Below are positions 1 through 5,927 of a DNA stretch of 11,427 nt, one piece after another. The notes beneath the pieces were generated by a model. That model made no database searches. It had not been told where the DNA came from and was given only the letters and a program-made list of their open reading frames with translations. Both the position numbers and the translations under genes were made by a program. Each line of letters starts with the position of its first letter. The stretch's first letter is position 1. The DNA is taken from positions 47,810 through 59,236 of the forward strand of contig DBQN01000013.1 in the NCBI GenBank assembly GCA_002305255.1, written 5' to 3'. Source of the DNA: Firmicutes bacterium UBA1393. Its GTDB lineage: Bacteria; Bacillota; DTU025.

Positions 1-78
1 TCACGCCGCGGACGCCCGGAATCTGGGCATCGCGCGGTCGGCAGCGACGGTATCGGTTTGGCCGAGGCACAAAGGATA

Positions 79-100
79 GGTCTGCCCCGCAGGGCAGACC
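79..100. repeat. Hairpin in repeat copy 1
   Basis: GGTCTGCCC and GGGCAGACC form a perfect 9-bp stem around a CGCA loop. There is no clear T-run on either strand, so this is not a standard intrinsic terminator. It could be a structured RNA element or a protein-binding site carried by the 261-bp repeat. Confidence 0.75.
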
Positions 101-340
101 TTCCATTGATGTGTCTAGCTGCTAGAACGTGACAGGTACCTGGCACCCCGTCAAGCGCAGCGCCCTCAGGTCCGCCCTGTTGGCCGCAAGGCCTCGATTC
201 GCCTCTGTGAGACACCAGAAGCTAGGCACTTCGCGTTGCGAATTACCGAAAAGCAGCCGGCCCACGATGTGAGCGCCCAGAATCTGTGCATTTCGCGATC
301 TGGGCGCACAGTATCGAATTGAGGCGGGAGTCAAAGGATA

Positions 341-362
341 GGTCTGCCCCGCAGGGCAGACC
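341..362. repeat. Hairpin in repeat copy 2
   Basis: This is the same 22 bases as at 79-100, again preceded by CAAAGGATA, although the flanking repeat sequence has diverged strongly. Conservation of both arms and the loop suggests either selection on the structure or recent local conversion. Confidence 0.75.
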
Positions 363-449
363 CACCATAACGTGTTTAGCTGTTGGAATGCGATGGGCAC
401 CGGCGAGCCCGCAGGTTGCCTTTTCGTCGCGCTCGCCCGGAGCATCTCC

Positions 450-466
450 GAGCCCGGACCGGGCTC
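450..466. repeat. Near-perfect palindrome in repeat copy 2
   Basis: GAGCCCGG and CCGGGCTC are separated by one base, giving 8-bp arms. The matching position in copy 1 (around 184-195) instead has a short GGCC-GCAA-GGCC hairpin. The primary sequence therefore changed while some ability to fold remained. Function is unknown. Confidence 0.5.
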
Positions 467-611
467 AGCGAAATACCAGGAACCAGGCACTTCGCTCTCT
501 GAATGACCGAAAACCCGCCAGCTCACGCCGCGGACGCCCGGAATCTATGCATCTCACAGTCGGCAGCGACGGCGGCGATTTGGTCCGGGCGAAGGCGCCA
601 CTTGATATCAA

Positions 612-647
612 GCGCGCAGCCCCCGCCCTTGCAGGGAGCCCGCGCGC
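612..647 (-). terminator. Possible terminator of the minus-strand operon
   Basis: An outer GCGCGC/GCGCGC pair (612-617, 642-647) encloses an inner CCCT-TGC-AGGG stem. It lies 25 bp past the stop of the last minus-strand gene. Read on the minus strand it is followed by TTGATATCAAG, which is part of a perfect 12-bp palindrome at 601-612, rather than a real U-tract. Position supports a transcription-end role, but the missing T-run makes it uncertain. Confidence 0.3.
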
Positions 648-671
648 CTGTGCCGGTGATTCAGAGATGTG

Positions 672-836
672 CTAGTCTCGCAGCGAAGGCCGGAACATGT
701 CCAGCACACCCAGGACAACATGGGCCAGGCCGAACCCCATCAAGCCATCGCCGACCCGTCCCTTCATCCTTGATCCGACTCCTGAGACTACGGCCCCCAG
801 ACCAGTCACTACCCAGCTGGCTGCGGTTCCTCTCAT
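672..836 (-). CDS. Small conserved-looking hypothetical protein, 54 aa
   Basis: This short minus-strand frame starts at an ATG with an almost ideal ribosome site, GGAGGTGA at 841-848, seven bases from the GGAGG core to the start. It ends in TAG. The protein has a hydrophobic N-terminal half (ASWVVTGLGAVVSGVG, residues 6-21), a basic turn (SRMKGR) and a C-terminal GFGLAHVVLGVLDM segment at residues 34-47, suggesting two short membrane helices. The G-FGLAH-xxLGxxD pattern resembles small clostridial proteins of about 55 aa that I recall having GFGLAHIVLG-type endings; that resemblance is from memory and their function is unknown. It lies 53 bp after the NusG domain II gene and is probably the last gene of that operon. 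Confidence 0.72.
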   Translation of the reverse strand: MRGTAASWVVTGLGAVVSGVGSRMKGRVGDGLMGFGLAHVVLGVLDMFRPSLRD

Positions 837-889
837 CTCTTCACCTCCGCCTCGCTAGTATGCCCGAGCGGAAGCAGGATTAAGCCGCA

Positions 890-1264
890 TTACTGCTCTT
901 CAGGGCTTAGCACTTCGGCCAATACTCTGTTGGGAAGACAGGCGGCGTACTCCCCCGGACGCTCCAGCCAGCCCATCTTGATACAGATCTTGTCGGGGCA
1001 CGGGCTCGAGACCACGTGCGCCCGGGTGCCATCGACCTCGACTACCGTGATGCCGAGCGGCCCTTCGACTTCGATGATGTCGTCGAGGCCGGCTACCAGA
1101 GGCTGCACGGATATGGTCTTCTCGCTGCCCCGGGGCTCGGAGGTAATGCGCAGTCTCGTGCCTGGTGTCGCTGCGGGGCCTCGCCGCGTCATCCCGTAGT
1201 ACACAAGCCCGATTCCGACCACGAGCACCAGGGCTATCAGCAGATGTTCACGCCTGATCTTCAT
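890..1264 (-). CDS. NusG domain II-containing membrane-anchored protein
   Basis: The protein has 124 aa. An N-terminal anchor (about residues 8-24, after the basic KIRREH) is followed by a small beta-rich domain with the family signature: VEGPLG at 66-71, SSPCPDK at 86-92 with Cys89, Cys94 in the ICIK segment, and ACLPNR at 108-113 with Cys109. This matches the stand-alone NusG_II family, which shares a fold with the second domain of some NusG proteins and is not itself the elongation factor. The three cysteines are typical of the family and may bind metal or form a disulfide on the outer face of the membrane; that part is inference. The ATG overlaps the stop of the Gx gene as ATGA, so the two are translationally coupled, and this pairing recurs in Firmicutes. 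Molecular function is unknown. Confidence 0.9.
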   Translation of the reverse strand: MKIRREHLLIALVLVVGIGLVYYGMTRRGPAATPGTRLRITSEPRGSEKTISVQPLVAGLDDIIEVEGPLGITVVEVDGTRAHVVSSPCPDKICIKMGWLERPGEYAACLPNRVLAEVLSPEEQ

Positions 1265-1797
1265 CGACGGTTCCGCCTGTCTCGGTCTACTATGAAACGG
1301 TGCAGGGGCTTGTCGAGACCATCACAGACGAGACCGATGAACACGCCGGTGATCAGCGACAGGCCAAGCAGGAGGGGGAACGATACCAGCAGCGTCGGCT
1401 GGCCAAGCACGCGGATGGCAATGGCCATCTGCACGCTGGCGTGGGCAGTTGCTCCTGCCAGGCTCGCCCACACCGCCGAAGCGTTTCGGGGAGTGAGCCG
1501 CAGCCCGAGCCCCATTATCAGTGCGCTGGCCGTGGCACCTCCGAAGCTCATCCAGAACCCCAGGCCGAGGAACTTGCCTGCGAGGGCGCTGCCGAGGGTG
1601 CTTCGGATAGCCGCGACGGCCACTGCCGGCCAGAACCCGACGAACTTCAGGGCCACGAGGGTGGCAACGTTCGCGAGGCCGATCTTGGCTCCCGGCACAG
1701 GCAGAGGCGGAAGTGTCGACTCCACCAGGTGAAGAGCCATTGCCACTGCTGTCAGGAACGATATCTGCACATTTCGCTGCAGCGAAGCGGATCTCAA
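1261..1797 (-). CDS. Gx transporter family protein (heptaprenyl diphosphate synthase component I-like)
   Basis: This is a very hydrophobic protein of 178 aa from the chosen start, with about five or six membrane segments. The N-terminal block LHLVESTLPPLPVPGAKIGL (22-41), running into ANVATLVAL, is the hallmark of the Hpre_diP_synt_I / Gx family. The family was named from a supposed prenyl-synthase subunit, but its architecture is that of a small-molecule transporter component. The substrate is unknown. I chose a TTG start at 1797 because AGGTGG at 1805-1810 sits seven bases before it and it begins 11 bp after the upstream stop. The in-frame ATG at 1866 would overlap the DedA gene by more than 50 bp and add a non-family extension. 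The stop overlaps the start of the NusG-II gene. Confidence 0.88.
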   Translation of the reverse strand: MRSASLQRNVQISFLTAVAMALHLVESTLPPLPVPGAKIGLANVATLVALKFVGFWPAVAVAAIRSTLGSALAGKFLGLGFWMSFGGATASALIMGLGLRLTPRNASAVWASLAGATAHASVQMAIAIRVLGQPTLLVSFPLLLGLSLITGVFIGLVCDGLDKPLHRFIVDRDRRNRR

Positions 1798-1804
1798 GTT
1801 CACA

Positions 1805-1810
1805 CCACCT
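1805..1810 (-). promoter_or_regulatory. Ribosome binding site deciding the TTG start of the Gx gene
   Basis: AGGTGG on the minus strand overlaps the TAG stop of the DedA gene and lies seven bases before TTG 1797. No comparable site precedes the more distant ATG at 1866. Confidence 0.7.
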
Positions 1811-2600
1811 ATGATTGCGTTGCCACAATGATTATAGCCAGGAACACCAGTGCGGCGATGACCCACAGTGCGCGCTCCAGCACCCGCCTGCCGTGGCTGC
1901 CCGGGCGCACGGCATGCCTCAGGCGACTGAAGGCCTGTTCGGCCGCTGGTCTCGGATGGGAGGGCGCTTTGCCTGTGTTGGCGGCGCCAACCGCGGCAGC
2001 GGCGGGGCGAAGTCTGCCCAGTCTACCAGCTATAAGGAATACGATGATGACCACGCCTGCGGCGACCATGGTGATGAGGTCGAACCTTGAACCGAGCAGT
2101 TCACGGGCGTGGTCGCCAAACTTGAGGAGCATCACGGCTTCGAGGAAGAACCGCGCGGCGCGCCCGATGACCGATGCGATCACGAAGGGGGCAAGGCGCA
2201 CGCGGAAGATTCCCGCTGCTATCGTGAACACTTTGTATGGGATGGGCGTGAAGGCCGCGATTCCCACAGCCCAACCGCCCCACCGGCGAAAGTACGACTC
2301 GAGAGTGTCGAAGCTCTCGGCGCCGGTGAGTCGAGTGAGGATGGGGCGTCCGCCGCGGGCGCCGACGACGTAGCCGAACAATGCGCCGGCCACTGACGCA
2401 GCCGTTGTGACGGCCGCGAGCACCAGCGCCATAGATGGCGTGGCCAGGCACATTGGGATGAGCAGCACGTCGGGAGGCACAGGGAAGAAGCTAGACTCGG
2501 CGAAGCTGACTATAGTCAGTCCCCATATGCCCCATCTGCTGAACACTTGAACGGTTTGATCGAATGCCCAGGCCAGGGTCGTACCGAAGGCGGACGGCAT
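1809..2600 (-). CDS. DedA/VTT-domain family membrane protein (YqaA-like)
   Basis: The protein has 263 aa from ATG 2600, which has GGGAGGTGG about ten bases upstream; an ATG 51 bp further upstream would overlap the preceding gene and lacks such a site. Family marks are FAESSFFPVPPD at 33-44 (Glu35 and the FPxPPD re-entrant loop), FTPIPYKVFTIAAG at 117-130, and GRAARFF at 146-152 with the conserved arginines. These match the VTT/DedA fold, whose members act in lipid scrambling or proton-coupled membrane homeostasis, including undecaprenyl-phosphate recycling in some cases. The substrate here cannot be read from sequence. After the domain there is one more helix (about 169-184), a soluble basic linker and a C-terminal helix (RALWVIAALVFLAIIIV), an extension beyond the core domain. 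It starts 1 bp past the stop of the upstream gene. Confidence 0.88.
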   Translation of the reverse strand: MPSAFGTTLAWAFDQTVQVFSRWGIWGLTIVSFAESSFFPVPPDVLLIPMCLATPSMALVLAAVTTAASVAGALFGYVVGARGGRPILTRLTGAESFDTLESYFRRWGGWAVGIAAFTPIPYKVFTIAAGIFRVRLAPFVIASVIGRAARFFLEAVMLLKFGDHARELLGSRFDLITMVAAGVVIIVFLIAGRLGRLRPAAAAVGAANTGKAPSHPRPAAEQAFSRLRHAVRPGSHGRRVLERALWVIAALVFLAIIIVATQS

Positions 2601-2601
2601 G

Positions 2602-3507
2602 CTAGACGCCACCTCCCGGCGCGTAGTCCGTGAGCAACGCCCTGGTTCCACGGGTGATCAGCTCGAAAATGACCAGCTGACTAGGGGGAGCCACGGCGAC
2701 CCAGGCGCGCATGCTCAGCCCCTGCACGTCGATGCGCCAGCAATCGAACTCGCCGGCGGGCACGCGGACGGTCTCGCGGCCAACGACTCGCACTCTCGCA
2801 GATACCGGCGAAGCGCCGAGTGTGTCGAGGGCATTGAAGGTCGCGGAGAACCTCTGCTTGAGCGGCATGGCTCTGAGCAGGTGGAGCATCTGATCAGCAT
2901 CGTAATAGACGCGTTCGGGTAGTTCTCTTGTGACCGATTCGTCACCGCGCGAGCTGGTGATCTCGATGTGAGCGACGGGACGAGAGCTGCCCGGCGTCGC
3001 GCCGGCTGGCGAATAGCGCGTGGTGATCGTGGCCGGCCCACTCTGGGGCGATTCACGCCTGATGATGCTGCTTACGGGCTGCAGTGTGGCGGCGTCGGCG
3101 GCGGTCTCCGAACGCTCAGATAGCCCCTGGTCGTGGTAATCGAAAGTGAGAGCTACGTGCTCGCCACGGTTGACCACGCCAAGCTCGGCGCTGCCAATGG
3201 CGGGCGCGGTGGCGTCGTCGGCACCGTCGGAGGCGTTGGTGGCGTCGACGCCGTTGACGCTAGAGACGCCCGAGGCACCGGAGTAGCGCACCAGTGTGTA
3301 GGTGCTGAGCTCGCCAGCGGTCCACGGCGCTGATAGGCGGATGGTGCGGTCGGGGCTGCCCTCAGCCCACAACATGACGCCGACTGCCAGAGCCATTAGC
3401 ACGATGATGGTGCCCAGGGGCGATGATCGCTTCAGTGGTGCTATTCCGCATTCTCCTTCCGCCAGCGCGCCGGGCGACTGCGGACAACTGCGCGCCGCCT
3501 CAGGCAT
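2602..3507 (-). CDS. Membrane-anchored DUF3108-like protein
   Basis: The frame encodes up to 301 aa. One hydrophobic segment (TIIVLMALAVGVMLWAEG, 33-50) follows a basic KRSSP and works as a signal anchor or signal peptide; the rest is predicted extracytoplasmic and beta-rich. The C-terminal half carries the pattern of DUF3108 beta-barrel-like proteins: VGRETVRVPAGEFDCWRIDV, followed by MRAWVA and a closing strand with LLTDY. Residues 78-104 are a low-complexity Ser/Asn/Asp/Ala stretch. The start is uncertain. ATG 3507 has no ribosome site, whereas GGAAGGAGAA at 3451-3460 points to a start near 3444-3433 where only ATA or CTG is in frame; that would remove about 21-24 residues and leave a normal-length signal sequence. 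It is the first gene of the operon. Function is unknown. Confidence 0.75.
   Translation of the reverse strand: MPEAARSCPQSPGALAEGECGIAPLKRSSPLGTIIVLMALAVGVMLWAEGSPDRTIRLSAPWTAGELSTYTLVRYSGASGVSSVNGVDATNASDGADDATAPAIGSAELGVVNRGEHVALTFDYHDQGLSERSETAADAATLQPVSSIIRRESPQSGPATITTRYSPAGATPGSSRPVAHIEITSSRGDESVTRELPERVYYDADQMLHLLRAMPLKQRFSATFNALDTLGASPVSARVRVVGRETVRVPAGEFDCWRIDVQGLSMRAWVAVAPPSQLVIFELITRGTRALLTDYAPGGGV
3453..3460 (-). promoter_or_regulatory. Strong ribosome binding site inside the annotated 5' end of the DUF3108-like gene
   Basis: GGAAGGAG on the minus strand lies eight bases before an in-frame ATA (3444-3442) and 17 bases before an in-frame CTG (3435-3433). The ATG at 3451-3449 is out of frame and too close. 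The site suggests a non-standard start or an error in the sequence. Confidence 0.5.
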
Positions 3508-3542
3508 GAGGGTCGGTTCGGTGCCGTGAGTAAGTCATTCAT

Positions 3543-3551
3543 ATTGTAGCA
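3543..3551 (-). promoter_or_regulatory. Extended -10 promoter of the minus-strand operon
   Basis: On the minus strand TGCTACAAT gives an extended -10 (TGn followed by TACAAT at 3543-3548). No good -35 hexamer is visible 16-18 bp upstream, which is common for extended -10 promoters. Transcription would start near 3536, giving about a 29-nt leader to ATG 3507 or about 92 nt to the start implied by the ribosome site at 3453-3460. Confidence 0.5.
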
Positions 3552-3654
3552 GATTTGGAGCTGACGCGAGGATTGCGCCGGGGAGCGCGCTCGGGCGCGG
3601 GGCGGGGCCTGGCGAGGCTCGGGCAGGAAATGGCCAGTTCGCAGGGAATCACCA

Positions 3655-3671
3655 ATGTTAGCACGTAACAT
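3655..3671. promoter_or_regulatory. Inverted repeat upstream of the DUF362 gene, possible operator
   Basis: ATGTTA-GCACG-TAACAT is a perfect 6-bp inverted repeat with a 5-bp centre, 19 bp before the ATG of the DUF362 gene. Its place just ahead of the ribosome site would suit a repressor operator. I see no convincing sigma-70 promoter for the plus-strand unit in 3508-3690. The repeat is short and could be chance. Confidence 0.35.
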
Positions 3672-3690
3672 CAGCTTCGCAGGGAGGTTC

Positions 3691-4809
3691 ATGAACTGTA
3701 TGAGCTCCACAGTCCATTTCGCGAGCGCCCGTGATGACAAGGGCATCAGCCTCGCAGAGAAGCTTTCACGCATTTACGACAGGGCCGGGCTGGGCGGATG
3801 CATCGCCCGGGGCGACCTGGTGGCCATCAAGGTGCACGTGGGTGAGCCGGGCAATCTGGCGTTCGTGCCGCCACAGCTCGTAAAGGTCGTTGTCGACAAG
3901 GTCATAGCCGCAGGTGCCACGCCGTTCCTGACCGACGCGAACACACTGTATACTGGCGGGCGGTCCAATGGAGCAGTCCATGCTCGATCTGCCGTTCTGA
4001 ACGGCTTCGGCTATGCCGTGACCGGGGCGCCATTCATCGTGGCTGACGGTCTCACAGGGCATGACTCAGTGACCGTTCCCATCGAAGGGGTGCTGCTCAA
4101 GGAAGCCCTGATCGCGTCGGCCGTCGCCCGTGCAGATGCGATGATCGTTGTGTCGCACTTCAAGGGGCATGGCCTGGCGGGATTCGGGGGTGCCATCAAG
4201 AACCTCGGCATGGGATGCGCCTGTCGAAAGGGCAAGCAGATACAGCATTCGGATGTGAAGCCACGGGTGAGGGCGGACAGATGCATCTCCTGCAGGCGGT
4301 GTTACCGGGCGTGCCCCGCATCGGCGATAAGCATGGCGGGCGGCAAGGCCAGCATAAGCCCTGATTCGTGTATCGGCTGTGGCGAGTGTGTTGTGTGGTG
4401 CCGCAACGGTGCGATCAGGCCCAACTGGGATGAGGGGGCGCCGGGCAATCTCCAGCGCAGGATGGCTGAGTACGCCCTGGGCGCTGTGGCGGGAAAAGGC
4501 GGCAAGGTGGGGTATGTGAACGTTGCCATCAGGATCAGCCCCGACTGCGACTGTGGCCCTGTGAATGATGTGCCAGTGGTGGGCGATATCGGCATCATGA
4601 CCTCCCTCGATCCAGTCGCCATCGATAGGGCCTGCTCTGACATGGTAGTCGCGGCAAGCGGCGTTCCGGGCAGTGCGTGCCAGCATGCCGGTCAGTCGGA
4701 TGACAAGTTCAAGGCAGTGCACAAGCATGTAGACTGGAGCGTTCAGCTGGCGCATGCCGAGGCCATCGGTCTGGGCAGTCAGGACTATGTTGTCGAAAAG
4801 CTGAGTTAG
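3691..4809 (+). CDS. DUF362 domain protein with two 4Fe-4S clusters
   Basis: The protein has 372 aa and matches the COG2768-type iron-sulfur centre family. An N-terminal DUF362 region (VHFASAR, then AIKVHVGEPGN, FLTDANTLYTG, VVSHFKGHGLAGFGGAIKNL) encloses a bacterial ferredoxin-type insert. The first cluster motif is CISCRRCYRACP beginning at Cys198; the second is CIGCGECVVWC beginning at Cys227; both are Cx2Cx2Cx3C, so two 4Fe-4S clusters are expected. The C-terminal part returns to the DUF362 fold (CDCGPVNDVPVVGDIGIMTSLDPVAID). There is no signal peptide, so it is cytoplasmic. The redox partner and reaction are unknown. Start: GGAGG at 3683-3687 is only three bases from ATG 3691 and 12 from ATG 3700; the second gives MSSTVHFASAR, the more usual family start, and is nearly as likely. 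It is followed directly by the hydrolase gene. Confidence 0.92.
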   Translation: MNCMSSTVHFASARDDKGISLAEKLSRIYDRAGLGGCIARGDLVAIKVHVGEPGNLAFVPPQLVKVVVDKVIAAGATPFLTDANTLYTGGRSNGAVHARSAVLNGFGYAVTGAPFIVADGLTGHDSVTVPIEGVLLKEALIASAVARADAMIVVSHFKGHGLAGFGGAIKNLGMGCACRKGKQIQHSDVKPRVRADRCISCRRCYRACPASAISMAGGKASISPDSCIGCGECVVWCRNGAIRPNWDEGAPGNLQRRMAEYALGAVAGKGGKVGYVNVAIRISPDCDCGPVNDVPVVGDIGIMTSLDPVAIDRACSDMVVAASGVPGSACQHAGQSDDKFKAVHKHVDWSVQLAHAEAIGLGSQDYVVEKLS

Positions 4810-4815
4810 GGGTGA
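4808..4815 (+). promoter_or_regulatory. Ribosome binding site deciding the TTG start of the hydrolase
   Basis: AGGGGTGA overlaps the TAG stop of the DUF362 gene. It places TTG 4821 at the normal distance, eight bases from the AGGGG core. An in-frame GTG at 4812 lies within this site and is therefore an unlikely start. Confidence 0.6.
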
Positions 4816-4820
4816 TTGCT

Positions 4821-5927
4821 TTGGCGAGAGGCATCATCGGGCAGTTCGTGCAGACACCGCGGCTCAAGATGTTTGTCAGGCAGACGTCGGATGAGGCCGC
4901 TTCACGCACGGCCGGCGGCTGCTGCGACGCGGCGCCGCGCACCTTCGTGTTCGTTCACGGCAACACGGCGTCGTCGCTCTTCTGGGAAGAGACCATGCTG
5001 GCTCTGCCTGCGGGTGCCCGCGCCATCGCGCCCGATCTTAGGGGATACGGCCGGTCTGACACATTGCCTGTCGATGCCACCCGCGGCGTGCGTGATTGGG
5101 CCGATGATCTTCACTCATTGCTCACCACCATGGGCGTGGGGGGCGGCCTCGATTTGGTTGGCTGGTCGCTGGGGGCGGCGGTGGTCATGCAGTATGCCAT
5201 GGATCACCCGGGTGTTGCGAGGAGCCTGACACTGGTGTCGCCGGTGTCGCCGTATGGATACTCGGGCACACACGGTGTGGATGGCGAGCCAAACTACCCC
5301 GATTTCGCCGGCTCGGGCGCAGGCGGCGTCAACCGCGACTTCATAGCCAAACTCGTCGCCAAGAACGCCGACAGCGGCCCCGACCTCACGCTGCCGCGCA
5401 ACGTGGTGAACGCCACGTTCTACAAGCCGCCGTTCCGCTCGCCTCGGGAGGATGAGTTGCTCGCCGAGGTGTTCGCGACTGCCGTGGGCGATGGCAACTA
5501 TCCCGGCGGATCAGTTGCCTCCGCCAACTGGCCGTTCTATGCCCCAGGCGACACTGGGGTGCTCAATGCGATCTCTCCGAAACACTTCTGCCTGCGGGGC
5601 TTCGCGAGCATGGACCACAAGCCGCCGGTGCTCTGGGTGCGTGGCGCCGACGACCAGCTGGTGTCAGACTTCTGCCTGGCCGACATCGCTGTTCTGGGCA
5701 AGCTGCAGGTGGTGCCGGGTTGGCCCGGCGACGCGGTATGTCCGCCTCAGCCCATGGTGGCGCAGATAAGAAAGCTCCTCGAAGACTACGCCGCTGCCGG
5801 CGGAAGCTTTGAGGAGCTGGTGTTCGCTGAGTGTGGGCACTCGCCTCACATTGAAAGACCGGCTGAGTTCATAAACGCACTGGTCAGGCATGTTGATGTT
5901 AGCGAGACCGGGTCTCGAGCGACCTAG
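4821..5927 (+). CDS. Alpha/beta hydrolase
   Basis: The protein has 368 aa from the TTG selected by its ribosome site. It has the alpha/beta hydrolase order: the oxyanion strand FVFVHGNTASSLFWEE, then APDLRGYGRSD, a nucleophile elbow GWSLG with Ser116, an acid at LWVRGADDQLVSD (Asp277 or Asp278), and a histidine at ECGHSPHIERP (His340). These give a complete Ser-Asp-His triad. A large cap of about 110 residues between strands 6 and 7 (about 140-265) makes it longer than the usual 260-300 aa. No signal peptide is seen, so it is probably cytoplasmic. The substrate cannot be told: esterase, lipase, dehalogenase-like and peptidase members share these marks. It directly follows the Fe-S protein gene and is probably co-transcribed with it. 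Confidence 0.9.
   Translation: MARGIIGQFVQTPRLKMFVRQTSDEAASRTAGGCCDAAPRTFVFVHGNTASSLFWEETMLALPAGARAIAPDLRGYGRSDTLPVDATRGVRDWADDLHSLLTTMGVGGGLDLVGWSLGAAVVMQYAMDHPGVARSLTLVSPVSPYGYSGTHGVDGEPNYPDFAGSGAGGVNRDFIAKLVAKNADSGPDLTLPRNVVNATFYKPPFRSPREDELLAEVFATAVGDGNYPGGSVASANWPFYAPGDTGVLNAISPKHFCLRGFASMDHKPPVLWVRGADDQLVSDFCLADIAVLGKLQVVPGWPGDAVCPPQPMVAQIRKLLEDYAAAGGSFEELVFAECGHSPHIERPAEFINALVRHVDVSETGSRAT

Larger units (their letters stand above)
1..600. repeat. Diverged tandem array of a 261-bp unit, about 2.3 copies
   Basis: Matching anchors recur at an exact 261-bp step. AATCT..GCAT begins at 20, 281 and 542; AGGCACTTCGC begins at 224 and 485; GTCGGCAGCGACGG begins at 37 and, two periods later, at 559. 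Bases 1-24 and 523-546 are identical. Unit boundaries are therefore near 1, 262 and 523, and the window opens inside the array, so more copies may lie to the left. Similarity is patchy: a 31-bp block (70-100 and 332-362) is identical, while stretches such as 145-220 versus 406-480 are barely alignable. The third copy fades after about 590 and lacks the hairpin. No transposase or convincing ORF is present. I do not recognise the family. Confidence 0.8.

Noticed and set aside
133..142. Palindrome CAGGTACCTG in repeat copy 1 as a transposon-end or REP signal
   Set aside because: It is not kept in copy 2 and no transposase is visible, so there is no support beyond the symmetry.
122..526. Minus-strand frame of 134 codons in the repeat region
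   Set aside because: No ribosome site, odd composition (clusters of Trp, Cys and Pro), and it spans two repeat units. It is more likely an open frame in non-coding or decayed repeat sequence.
1..600. CRISPR array
   Set aside because: The repeats are about 261 bp and diverged, with no short identical repeats separated by unique spacers and no cas genes.
286..883. Plus-strand frames at 286-675 and 503-883
   Set aside because: Low-complexity Arg/Pro/Ser products without ribosome sites; the second overlaps the better-supported minus-strand 54-aa gene.
1300..2373. Plus-strand frame of 357 codons
   Set aside because: It lies opposite the Gx and DedA genes, which have clear family motifs; it is an open shadow frame caused by high GC.
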